Positions 23,591 to 31,383 of a DNA stretch of 32,304 bases are shown here, one piece after another; the stretch's first letter is position 1; every line of letters begins with the position of its first letter. The stretch spans positions 94,719 to 127,022 of the forward strand of contig JAKELU010000003.1 in NCBI GenBank assembly GCA_022760735.1. Direction: 5' to 3'. The DNA is from Firmicutes bacterium FC7 (GTDB lineage: Bacteria > Bacillota > Clostridia > Tissierellales > Tissierellaceae). A program made the position numbers and the translations under genes. The notes beneath the pieces were generated by a model, which did no database searches, was not told the DNA's origin, and saw nothing but the letters and a program-made list of their open reading frames with translations.

Positions 23591-25528
23591 ATGATAGAGG
23601 GCCTAATACAAATTGGAAGTGCATTGCCTTCAGATGATGGTTCTTTGTCTAATTTAATTCAAGTAGTAGAACCAATTAGAAAAAATAAGCAGCTAAATGT
23701 TTTAAAAATAAACTTTGATTTGGATAATGATAGGTTAATATTTGATGTAAATGAGGAAATGGATATTAATACATCAAAGAAATACAATTATATAGGATCT
23801 GCTAGTGGGCCAAATTCTCCACAATGGTATGTAACATCTACTATGATTAATTATCATATAACAGAAACTATATTTAATTTATCTAATCAGGATTTTAGTG
23901 AAGAATTAAATAAAAAGATTAAAGCTGTTTTAGAACAGTTCTATTATTTAGTTGAAGAATCCATGCCAAATAAATATAAATATGCATTAAATATTGAAAA
24001 GTTCAATATATCAAATATTGATATGAGAAATATATATGAACAAGTAAAATTAGAAAAGACAAAAGATGGAGCTAAACCAAAAGCTGGGGATATTGGCAAA
24101 GGTATCATTGCTAAATTAAGCAAAGAAATAGAAAATTATTTGATAGATAATTATGACATGAAGTTAAGCGATTTTGGGTTGTTTACAATCCTTATTAATG
24201 GTGAGATTATAGCGCAAAACAAAGAGTATATAGACAGGGTAGTTGAATCTACAGAACCTAGTATAAAGGTTTCCAAAACTGATAAGGGAACATGTAGTAT
24301 TTGTGCTAGTAGAGAAGATGTAACAATGGATATGACAAAGACAAAAATAAAACTATATACTACAAATCAAATTATATTTGCCAATAATTTAGATAAGAAT
24401 AATTATTATAAAAACATGCAGATGTGCAAATCTTGTATGACTAAGTATTTGGCAGGAGAGAATTATTTACAAAACAGACTTGCAGTAAAACTTTCAACAT
24501 TTGATGTGTATATAATTCCTCAATTTGTACATGGGGAACCACTGAATAGTGTTGAGTTGGATCGAGTTACTGATAAAATTGTGTATTCCTTCAATACTGT
24601 AAAGTCATTTGAAGGTATTGGTGAGATGAGAAATGAAATTTATAATAAAATAGCTTTCAGTAACTCTAATAGCTACTTTCTTTTAAACTTTTTGTTCTAC
24701 AAGAGTGTACAAGCTTCAACTAAGGTGCAAGCATTTATTAAAGATGTTAATCCTTCAATATTTGAGAAAATGGCTGAAGCAACTTTAAAATCAAATAAAG
24801 ATATGAGAAAAGCCATAGGTTCAAGCTTAAAAACATATATAGATTTACAAAGTGTCTATATAATGAATCCTATTAGACTTTCAAAGGGAAGTCCAACTCA
24901 ATACAGAAGTATACTACAGACATATGATTCTATATTGACTGGGAAAAAATTAAATAAGAGAAATGTGATCAAGAATATTGTAGAGTGTACAAAAATAATT
25001 TGGTTTAACAAAGAGTCTTATAATATAAATCCAGAAAAAACAAGTTTAGAGTTCTATATTATTAGATCAAATATGTATTTAAAATTTTTAGAATATATGG
25101 GATGTTTGAAGGGGGGAGAAGGTATGTCTGTTGAAGGATTGAGAGTAAAGGATGAGTTAAAAAATTATATTGAAAGCATGTCTTATACTGAGGAGCAAGC
25201 AGCTATGTTCTTATTGGGGTGTTTAATTGGTGAAATAGGGAATGTTCAGTATAAGAGGAATCCAATTGATGGAAATAAGCCTATACTAAATAAATTAAAC
25301 TTTAATGGTATTGATAAAAATAAAATTATTAGGCTTACAAAGGATGTATTCAATAAGTTAAATCAAGAAAAGATTAGACATTTTAATGAAACAACTTTCT
25401 TTGAAATGAAAAGACTTTTAGATAAAAACCTAGAAAGCTGGAGTTTAAACAAGGAAGATAATTTATTCTATATATTATCAGGCTATTCATTCGTAACTAC
25501 AATACCAATGTTAAAGGAGGATAATTAA
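23591..25528 (+). CDS. cas8b: Cascade large subunit Cas8b (Csh1 family)
   Basis: This 645-residue protein is the large subunit of the I-B surveillance complex, expected to read the PAM and recruit Cas3. Position in the operon and a treble-clef type zinc site (Cys235/Cys238 in CSIC and Cys279/Cys282 in CKSC) fit Cas8b1/Csh1. N-terminal MIEGLIQIGSALPSDD is also typical. The start is ATG behind AAGGAGGGG. The C-terminal 134 residues can be translated separately from an internal ATG at 25124 (see Cas11b). The stop overlaps the cas7 start by one base. Cas8 sequences diverge fast, so subfamily is assigned largely from its Csh2-type neighbour. Confidence 0.9.
   Translation: MIEGLIQIGSALPSDDGSLSNLIQVVEPIRKNKQLNVLKINFDLDNDRLIFDVNEEMDINTSKKYNYIGSASGPNSPQWYVTSTMINYHITETIFNLSNQDFSEELNKKIKAVLEQFYYLVEESMPNKYKYALNIEKFNISNIDMRNIYEQVKLEKTKDGAKPKAGDIGKGIIAKLSKEIENYLIDNYDMKLSDFGLFTILINGEIIAQNKEYIDRVVESTEPSIKVSKTDKGTCSICASREDVTMDMTKTKIKLYTTNQIIFANNLDKNNYYKNMQMCKSCMTKYLAGENYLQNRLAVKLSTFDVYIIPQFVHGEPLNSVELDRVTDKIVYSFNTVKSFEGIGEMRNEIYNKIAFSNSNSYFLLNFLFYKSVQASTKVQAFIKDVNPSIFEKMAEATLKSNKDMRKAIGSSLKTYIDLQSVYIMNPIRLSKGSPTQYRSILQTYDSILTGKKLNKRNVIKNIVECTKIIWFNKESYNINPEKTSLEFYIIRSNMYLKFLEYMGCLKGGEGMSVEGLRVKDELKNYIESMSYTEEQAAMFLLGCLIGEIGNVQYKRNPIDGNKPILNKLNFNGIDKNKIIRLTKDVFNKLNQEKIRHFNETTFFEMKRLLDKNLESWSLNKEDNLFYILSGYSFVTTIPMLKEDN
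25124..25528 (+). CDS. cas11b: predicted small subunit Cas11b, from an internal start inside cas8b
   Basis: An ATG at codon 512 of cas8b, in frame, is preceded by AAGGGGGGAGAAGGT, a ribosome binding site as strong as any in the operon. The product would be 134 residues, mostly helical (KDELKNYIESMSYTEEQAAM; IIRLTKDVFNKLNQEK), fitting the small-subunit fold. Independent translation of Cas11 from within cas8 has been shown for several type I systems, including I-B. Here it is inferred from the site, frame, length and helical content. Confidence 0.7.
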   Translation: MSVEGLRVKDELKNYIESMSYTEEQAAMFLLGCLIGEIGNVQYKRNPIDGNKPILNKLNFNGIDKNKIIRLTKDVFNKLNQEKIRHFNETTFFEMKRLLDKNLESWSLNKEDNLFYILSGYSFVTTIPMLKEDN

Positions 25529-26406
25529 TGAATAATAGTGAAATATTATATCTTTATGATGCAAAGTTGACTAATCCTAATGGAGATCCAGATGAAGAAA
25601 ACAGACCAAGAATGGATTATGAAAGAGAAATTAATCTTGTTTCAGATTTAAGATTGAAGAGATACATAAGAGATTATTTGTATCAAGAAGGGCATGATAT
25701 TTTTGTTAGAAGGGTAGATGATAAGCCAGTAACCGCAGATAAGAGAATTAAAGAACTAAAAGATTCAAGCGAGAAATGGATATTAGAAAATTGGATAGAT
25801 GTGAGGATGTTTGGTGCTACAATGACTGTAAAAGGTGATACGAAAACATATATAGGACCTGTTCAGTTTAATTGGGGATATTCTCTAAATAAGGTAGAGT
25901 TGTTAGAGGCTAGTATTACATCGCATTTTTCAGCTAACGAAAAAGCTACTCAAGGAACTATAGGTAAGGATTATAGAGTTAAGTATTCTCTCATTGCTTT
26001 TTCAGGCGTAATTAGTGGAAGAAGAGCAGAAAAAACTCAGCTTAAAAACGAAGATGTCCTATTGTTAGATAATGCTATGAAAAATGCAATTCCGAATCTC
26101 GCCACAAGAAGTAAAATAGGTCAATATCCAAGACTATATTTGAGAGTAGAATACAGGGATAACCAAACTATCTTAGGAGATTTGAGAGACTATATTGATT
26201 TAAAAGAAAAGTTCGAAAGTATAAGAGACATTAATGAATTGACATTAGAAATAGATAAGTTAGTAAATCTATTAAATGAAAATAAAGAAAAAATAAATAA
26301 AATCTTTTATTATATTGATTCAAGTTTGAAATTAATTATGAAAGGTAATATTGTAGCTAATATTCAGGAGGTAATTCAAAATATACCATTTGAAGAGATT
26401 GTGTAG
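25528..26406 (+). CDS. cas7: Cascade backbone protein Cas7 (Csh2 family)
   Basis: This 292-residue RRM-fold protein polymerises along the crRNA spacer to form the backbone. Csh2 signatures are clear: YLYDAKLTNPNGDPDEENRP at the N-terminus, LVSDLRLKRYIRDYL, DVRMFGATMTV and a central TSHFSANEKATQGTIGKDYR block. These mark subtype I-B (Hmari type) rather than I-A (Csa2) or I-C (Csd2). The start ATG overlaps the cas8b stop (TAATG), with AAAGGAGG just upstream. The cas5 start follows within 10 bp. Confidence 0.95.
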   Translation: MNNSEILYLYDAKLTNPNGDPDEENRPRMDYEREINLVSDLRLKRYIRDYLYQEGHDIFVRRVDDKPVTADKRIKELKDSSEKWILENWIDVRMFGATMTVKGDTKTYIGPVQFNWGYSLNKVELLEASITSHFSANEKATQGTIGKDYRVKYSLIAFSGVISGRRAEKTQLKNEDVLLLDNAMKNAIPNLATRSKIGQYPRLYLRVEYRDNQTILGDLRDYIDLKEKFESIRDINELTLEIDKLVNLLNENKEKINKIFYYIDSSLKLIMKGNIVANIQEVIQNIPFEEIV

Positions 26407-26415
26407 GTGATAATT

Positions 26416-27132
26416 ATGAAAGTTATTGTTTTTGACGTAAAAGGTAAATTTGCCCACTTTAGAAAGTTCTATACGAATTCATCTTCTTTAACTTATGGTG
26501 TTCCTCCTAGAACTACAATTGCAGGTATGATAGCTGCCATTATGGGATTTGAAAGAGATAGTTATTATGAAATCTTTAGTTCAGATAAACTAAAAATAGG
26601 AGTTAAAAAATTAACTCCCACGAAAAAAATACTTCAAACCCTAAATTATATTAGAGCAACGTCAATGTCTGAGTTAATAACTCCTAAAGACCACACTCAA
26701 GTTCCTTTTGAAATACTTGTTGGGGATACTGAACTATCATTTAGGATATACGTTACACACAATAATTTAGACTTGTTAAATGAATTAGAAGAAAGAATTA
26801 GAAAAAACCAACTAGCATATCCACCATACTTAGGAAGTGCAAACTTTGGTTGCTCTATTAAATATATAGATTATCTAGAGGGAGTTTATGAAGAAAGTAA
26901 AGACTATATTAAGATAGACTCAGTAATAAGGTCAGAAGATATTGCAGAAGTTGATATCTCTAACTATTCCGGTAAATTGATGAAAGAAAGAATGCCTATA
27001 GATTTTTATGAAGGAAGGCTAATAAAAAAAGTAGATACTTATATATATGATGACGATGGTAAACCACTTAATATTAAAGTTAGGAATAAGTTTATTAAAT
27101 TAGAAAATGGAGAGAATATTATATTTTTATAG
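26416..27132 (+). CDS. cas5: Cascade subunit Cas5 (subtype I-B, Cas5h)
   Basis: This 238-residue RAMP protein caps the 5' handle of the crRNA. N-terminal VIVFDVKGKFAHFRKFY and the following YGVPPRTTIAGMIAAIMG are the Cas5 signature, and a late AYPPYLGSANFGCSIKYID segment is typical of Cas5h. I choose the ATG at 26416, five bases after AGGTGAT, over the GTG at 26407 that abuts the cas7 stop. No endonuclease role is expected since Cas6 is present. The gene ends 10 bp before the cas3 start. Confidence 0.93.
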   Translation: MKVIVFDVKGKFAHFRKFYTNSSSLTYGVPPRTTIAGMIAAIMGFERDSYYEIFSSDKLKIGVKKLTPTKKILQTLNYIRATSMSELITPKDHTQVPFEILVGDTELSFRIYVTHNNLDLLNELEERIRKNQLAYPPYLGSANFGCSIKYIDYLEGVYEESKDYIKIDSVIRSEDIAEVDISNYSGKLMKERMPIDFYEGRLIKKVDTYIYDDDGKPLNIKVRNKFIKLENGENIIFL

Positions 27133-27142
27133 GGGGGGTACA

Positions 27143-29458
27143 ATGCGCTTTTATTCGCACCCTGATAGAACATTGCTAAATCATTTAATTGAAGTTAGGG
27201 ATATAAACCTATATAAAGTTCCAGATGACTTAAGAAGGGCTTTTGAAATTGCAGCCTTATGCCATGATTTTGGAAAATATTCTACATTTTTTCAGAATTA
27301 TTTATTGAATAATAAGAAAAAATCAGATTTAGGAAATCATGGATTTATATCAGCTATATTTGGCGCTTATGTAGCAATAAAAGAATTTGGGGAAGATTCC
27401 TATCTTCCCTTAATGATTTATAATGTTATAATCCATCATCATGGTAATTTAGAATGTTTCTCTCATAACCTGCCATCTAAGATTGGAAATGTTAAGATAA
27501 CGGATTATTCAGTTAACTTACTAGATAAAATTGAGATTGGAATAAAACAGATTGATGACATCAATAAAAATAAGAATTACATAATTGAGGAATTAAAGCA
27601 AATTGGACTAGGAAATATGTTTGAGTTATTTTTAAATGAAGATGACGTAATAAATAAGACTCTACAAAACTTAAAAAGAATAGAATATAAGCTATCATTA
27701 GCACAAGAAAGGGATAAACATTATTTTATTCATCAAACTATTTATTCGGCATTAATTTCAGCTGATAAGATAAGTGCTTCAGGGATTAAGTATGATATCC
27801 CATTGTTTTGTGGCTTTAATGAAATAGAAGAAATTAAAAGGCAAAAATTTGAGAATAATTTAAGTTCAATAAATCAAATAAGAGATGAAATATTTAGATG
27901 TGTTTTAGATAATTTGACTAGAAATTTTTATAAAAGTAAGATATTTTCAATTACTGCACCAACTGGAACAGGGAAAACATACGCTGGATTTTACGCATCT
28001 GTAAAATTAAAAGAACTATTAGGACTAAAAGGTAAAATAATTTATTCTTTACCTTTTACATCAATAATTGAACAAAATTATTCATCTATTGTAGATATAT
28101 TAAAGTGCTTAGAGTCATTTGATAAAAACATTAGTAGATATATAATTAAACATCACAACTTATCTAAAACTGACTATATAACAGATTATCATGATTATAC
28201 TAAACTACAATCTGAACTATTAATTGAGAATTGGGAAAGTGGAATTGTAGTTACTACTTTTGTACAACTATTTGAAACAGCTATAGGAAGTAAGAATAAA
28301 ATGCTCAAAAAGTTTCTAGCTTTTAATGATTCAATAATATTGATTGATGAAATTCAAAGTATAGACATTAAATATTACAAACTTATAGAATATGTTTTAG
28401 AAAAATTATGTGAATATACAAATTGTAGGATAATAATTATGACAGCCACAAAGCCAATTATTCTCCAAAATAGTATAGAACTTTTGCCAGAAAATAAAAG
28501 ATATTTTGAGAAGTTTAACAGAACTAGATTGATTCCAAAATTAGATAAAGTTTATATCAATGATTTTATTGATGATTTTATTGAAAACATAGAAGAAAAG
28601 TCATATATGATAGTTTGTAATACAATTAATCAGTCTATTGAAGTTTTTAATTCTTTAAAACATTTAGAAAGGGATACATATTATTTATCTACTAATGTAC
28701 TCCCTATTAAAAGAAAAAAGATAATTGAAGAAGTCAGTGATAGATTAAAGAAAAACGATAATATAATATTGATTTCTACTCAGGTAGTAGAAGCTGGGGT
28801 TGATCTAGATTTTGATGAGGTAATAAGAGATTTAGCGCCATTTGATTCTATTATACAGTGTGCAGGAAGGTGTAATAGAAATTATATAAAAGGTCAGGGA
28901 AATGTAAAAATTGTTAATATGGTTAATGAAAATGGGGAATCCTACGGAAAATATATATATGGGAGCACACTATTAAATATAACTAGAGATTTACTAAAGG
29001 AAATAGAATATATAGATGAAAGAAACTATTTTGATTTAATAAATAGATATTATAACATAATAAATAATAGTAAATCAAAAGATGAATCTAATAAGTTTAT
29101 CAAATCTTTAAATGATATGGATTTTAACGGTTCTGATTGGGCAATAAATAGGTTTTCATTAATTGAAGATAATCCAACTTATATTGATGTATTATTCATT
29201 TATGACGAAATAGCTGAGAGGGCATATGAAGAATACAAACAGATATTAGGCATAAAGAACTTTGAGGAAAAGAAGGAAAGATATTTAGAAATTGGACAAA
29301 CTTTAAAAAGTTATACGTTGTCAATCCCTATAAAATATTGCCGCAGTTTTGTTCATGAGAATGGTATGTTGATTTTACCAAGAGAGGGTATAAGTCAATA
29401 CTATGATGAGGATACTGGATTCGTTAGAGAAAGTTCAGACACATATATGATTTTTTAG
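27143..29458 (+). CDS. cas3: CRISPR nuclease-helicase Cas3
   Basis: This 771-residue protein unwinds and degrades target DNA recruited by Cascade. The N-terminal HD nuclease has His14, the His41-Asp42 pair in LCHDFGK and the HHH run at 98-100. The SF2 helicase has motif I APTGTGKT (272-279), motif II DEIQ (402-405), motif III MTATKP (433-438), motif V STQVVEAGVDLDF (545-557) and motif VI QCAGRCNRN (572-580). All catalytic motifs look intact, so HD and helicase are fused and probably active. I choose ATG at 27143 after AGGGGGGG; the ATG at 27107 lies inside cas5 without a ribosome binding site. Confidence 0.95.
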   Translation: MRFYSHPDRTLLNHLIEVRDINLYKVPDDLRRAFEIAALCHDFGKYSTFFQNYLLNNKKKSDLGNHGFISAIFGAYVAIKEFGEDSYLPLMIYNVIIHHHGNLECFSHNLPSKIGNVKITDYSVNLLDKIEIGIKQIDDINKNKNYIIEELKQIGLGNMFELFLNEDDVINKTLQNLKRIEYKLSLAQERDKHYFIHQTIYSALISADKISASGIKYDIPLFCGFNEIEEIKRQKFENNLSSINQIRDEIFRCVLDNLTRNFYKSKIFSITAPTGTGKTYAGFYASVKLKELLGLKGKIIYSLPFTSIIEQNYSSIVDILKCLESFDKNISRYIIKHHNLSKTDYITDYHDYTKLQSELLIENWESGIVVTTFVQLFETAIGSKNKMLKKFLAFNDSIILIDEIQSIDIKYYKLIEYVLEKLCEYTNCRIIIMTATKPIILQNSIELLPENKRYFEKFNRTRLIPKLDKVYINDFIDDFIENIEEKSYMIVCNTINQSIEVFNSLKHLERDTYYLSTNVLPIKRKKIIEEVSDRLKKNDNIILISTQVVEAGVDLDFDEVIRDLAPFDSIIQCAGRCNRNYIKGQGNVKIVNMVNENGESYGKYIYGSTLLNITRDLLKEIEYIDERNYFDLINRYYNIINNSKSKDESNKFIKSLNDMDFNGSDWAINRFSLIEDNPTYIDVLFIYDEIAERAYEEYKQILGIKNFEEKKERYLEIGQTLKSYTLSIPIKYCRSFVHENGMLILPREGISQYYDEDTGFVRESSDTYMIF

Positions 29459-29468
29459 AGGTGATTAT

Positions 29469-29969
29469 GTGGATGAGGATAAAATTAATGGTACCTTAAT
29501 GTGGTATTACAAAATATGTAAAAGAGAAGTATGGTTGATGAGTAAAAACATAATACCTGATCAAAAAGATACTAATATTGATATTGGTAGGTTTATTCAT
29601 GAAATGTCATATAGTAGAAACAAAAAGGAAATTGAATTTGGAAATGTTAAATTTGATGTTTTATTAAATACAAAGGATCAGCTTGTTATTGGGGAAACTA
29701 AGAAATCATCAAAATTTCAAGAGGCATCTAGATTGCAGTTGCTCTATTATCTAAGAGAGTTGAAAAATGCAAATATAGATGCAAAGGGTATTCTTTTATA
29801 TCCGGAGGAAAAGAAAAGGGTAGAGGTAGAGCTCAATGAGGAAAATATCATTGAATTAGAAAAGGCTGAGGATGAAATCGTAGAAATTATGAATAAAGAA
29901 GTTCCGCCACCGGTCGCTAAGAATAAGTTCTGTAGAAGTTGTGGATATAGAGAATATTGCTTTGCATAA
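29469..29969 (+). CDS. cas4: CRISPR adaptation exonuclease Cas4
   Basis: This 166-residue RecB-like nuclease trims prespacers and helps choose PAM and orientation during spacer acquisition. The [4Fe-4S] ligands are Cys17 (ICKREVW) and Cys155, Cys158 and Cys164 (FCRSCGYREYCFA). Nuclease residues are His44 (FIHEM), Asp63, Glu76 and Lys78 (GETKKS). INGTLMWYYKICKREVW is the typical N-terminus. The start is GTG at 29469 after AGAGGTGAT; the nearby ATG at 29467 is in another frame. It lies between cas3 and cas1, the usual I-B position. Confidence 0.94.
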   Translation: MDEDKINGTLMWYYKICKREVWLMSKNIIPDQKDTNIDIGRFIHEMSYSRNKKEIEFGNVKFDVLLNTKDQLVIGETKKSSKFQEASRLQLLYYLRELKNANIDAKGILLYPEEKKRVEVELNEENIIELEKAEDEIVEIMNKEVPPPVAKNKFCRSCGYREYCFA

Positions 29970-29981
29970 GGGGGTAAAGAC

Positions 29982-30974
29982 TTGAAAAGAGATATCTATG
30001 TATTTAATGATGGAGAGATGAGAAGAAAAGATAATACCCTATTATTTGAAACTCAATTTGGGAAGCAGTATATACCTGTTGAGGAGGTTAATAACATATG
30101 GTTTTTTGGTGAAATTACGATTAATAAATCATTTTTAGACTTTGTATCTCAAAAGGAGATATGTTTACATTTCTTTAACTATTATGGATATTATACAGGT
30201 AGCTTTTATCCTAGGGAGCATCTTAATTCAGGGTATGTTATATTAAAGCAAGCTGAACATTATCTTGATTACTCTAAGAGAATGATACTTGCTAGGACGA
30301 TAATTGAAACAGCTGCAAAAAATATATTAGTAATACTCAAGTATTATAACAGCAGAGGGATAGATTTAGAAACTACTATAAATAGTATATCTCAGAAAAT
30401 TATTTACATGGAACAAGTGGGAAACATTCAGCAATTAATGGCATTAGAGGGTAATATTAGGGATGAATATTATAACTGTTTTAATTTTATTATAAAAAAT
30501 CCTGACTTTGAATTTACCAAAAGGAGCAAAAGACCACCTCTTGATAATATTAATTCACTGATTAGTTTTGGAAATGCATTAATGTATACGACAATATTAG
30601 GTGAAATATACCAGACTCAGCTTGATCCCAGAATAGGATACCTCCATTCCACAAATGAAAGAAGATTTACACTGAATTTAGATATAGCTGAGATATTTAA
30701 ACCAATTGTTGTTGATAGGGCAATTTTTTCATTACTTAACCGGGGTGTTATAACTACAAAAGATTTTGAAAAAGATTTTAATGGAATTTTGATATCAGAA
30801 AAAGGTAAGAAGAAATTTTTGGAAGAATACAATAAGAAACTAGAAACGGTTATTAAACATCCAAATCTGAACATTAATGTAAGTTATAAAAGGCTTATAA
30901 GACTTGAGCTTTATAAAATACAAAAACATATAACTGAAGACGAAAGATATGAGGGTTTTGTTGCGGGGTGGTAA
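29982..30974 (+). CDS. cas1: CRISPR integrase Cas1 (subtype I-B)
   Basis: This 330-residue metal-dependent integrase inserts new spacers at the leader end together with Cas2. The active-site residues are Glu156 (ALEGNIRDEYY), His222 (RIGYLHS) and Glu237 (LDIAEIFKPIVVD). The N-terminal beta domain starts KRDIYVFNDGEMRRKDNTL. Full-length I-B Cas1 proteins are about 330 residues, so it is intact. The start is TTG at 29982, eight bases after GGGGG; no ATG fits. The cas2 start lies two bases after its stop. Confidence 0.95.
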   Translation: MKRDIYVFNDGEMRRKDNTLLFETQFGKQYIPVEEVNNIWFFGEITINKSFLDFVSQKEICLHFFNYYGYYTGSFYPREHLNSGYVILKQAEHYLDYSKRMILARTIIETAAKNILVILKYYNSRGIDLETTINSISQKIIYMEQVGNIQQLMALEGNIRDEYYNCFNFIIKNPDFEFTKRSKRPPLDNINSLISFGNALMYTTILGEIYQTQLDPRIGYLHSTNERRFTLNLDIAEIFKPIVVDRAIFSLLNRGVITTKDFEKDFNGILISEKGKKKFLEEYNKKLETVIKHPNLNINVSYKRLIRLELYKIQKHITEDERYEGFVAGW

Positions 30975-30975
30975 G

Positions 30976-31239
30976 ATGTTTGTGATATTGTTTTATGATT
31001 TTGGAGAAAAAAGAGTTTCAAAGGCTTTAAAAACTTGCAGAAAATATTTAACTTGGGTACAGAATTCTGTATTTGAAGGGGAAATAACAGAAGGAAACTT
31101 AAAGAAGTTGAAACATGAACTATCGATGAAAATGGATAAAGATGTTGATTCGCTTGTAATATATACTTTTGCTAATATGAAATATTCTACAAGAGAAGTA
31201 ATAGGGGTTGAAAAGAATCCTCAATCTTTATTTCTTTGA
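30976..31239 (+). CDS. cas2: CRISPR adaptation protein Cas2
   Basis: This 87-residue ferredoxin-fold protein dimerises to bridge two Cas1 dimers. It has the classic start MFVILFYDFGEKRVSKALKT with Asp8 at the conserved position after beta-1, a WVQNSVFEGEIT strand, and a SLVIYTFANMKYSTREVIG end. I choose ATG at 30976 after GGGGTGG; the ATG at 30949 within cas1 would add nine uncharacteristic residues. It is the last cas gene; the leader begins right after it. Confidence 0.95.
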   Translation: MFVILFYDFGEKRVSKALKTCRKYLTWVQNSVFEGEITEGNLKKLKHELSMKMDKDVDSLVIYTFANMKYSTREVIGVEKNPQSLFL

Positions 31240-31383
31240 TACGTCTGTCGACCTATAATACTGTAAAAAATCCAGGGGATCGACGGAAGTAAAAATCTTG
31301 AAATTTCAATGATTTTACGATTATTTAAAAATTCCCATTAAATATGTTAAAATAATAATATAGCAATAGTGCCATGTGCACGG
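31240..31383 (+). promoter_or_regulatory. CRISPR leader
   Basis: These 144 bases between cas2 and the first repeat are AT-rich and have no coding frame. An imperfect inverted repeat CTGTCGACC (31245-31253) / GGATCGACGG (31277-31286) lies at the cas2-proximal end, and an A/T-rich stretch with several TATA/TAAAAT-like boxes lies near 31340-31365. The leader should carry the array promoter and Cas1-Cas2 docking signals. I cannot place the promoter with confidence. Confidence 0.75.

Noticed and set aside
27107-27142. Earlier cas3 start overlapping cas5
   Set aside because: There is no ribosome binding site there, whereas AGGGGGGG lies just before the ATG at 27143 and the HD domain fits that start.
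22847-31239. A new cas-associated gene or a second effector within the cas operon
   Set aside because: Every open frame in the operon is a standard I-B component with short gaps or overlaps, and the only extra product is the internal Cas11b start.
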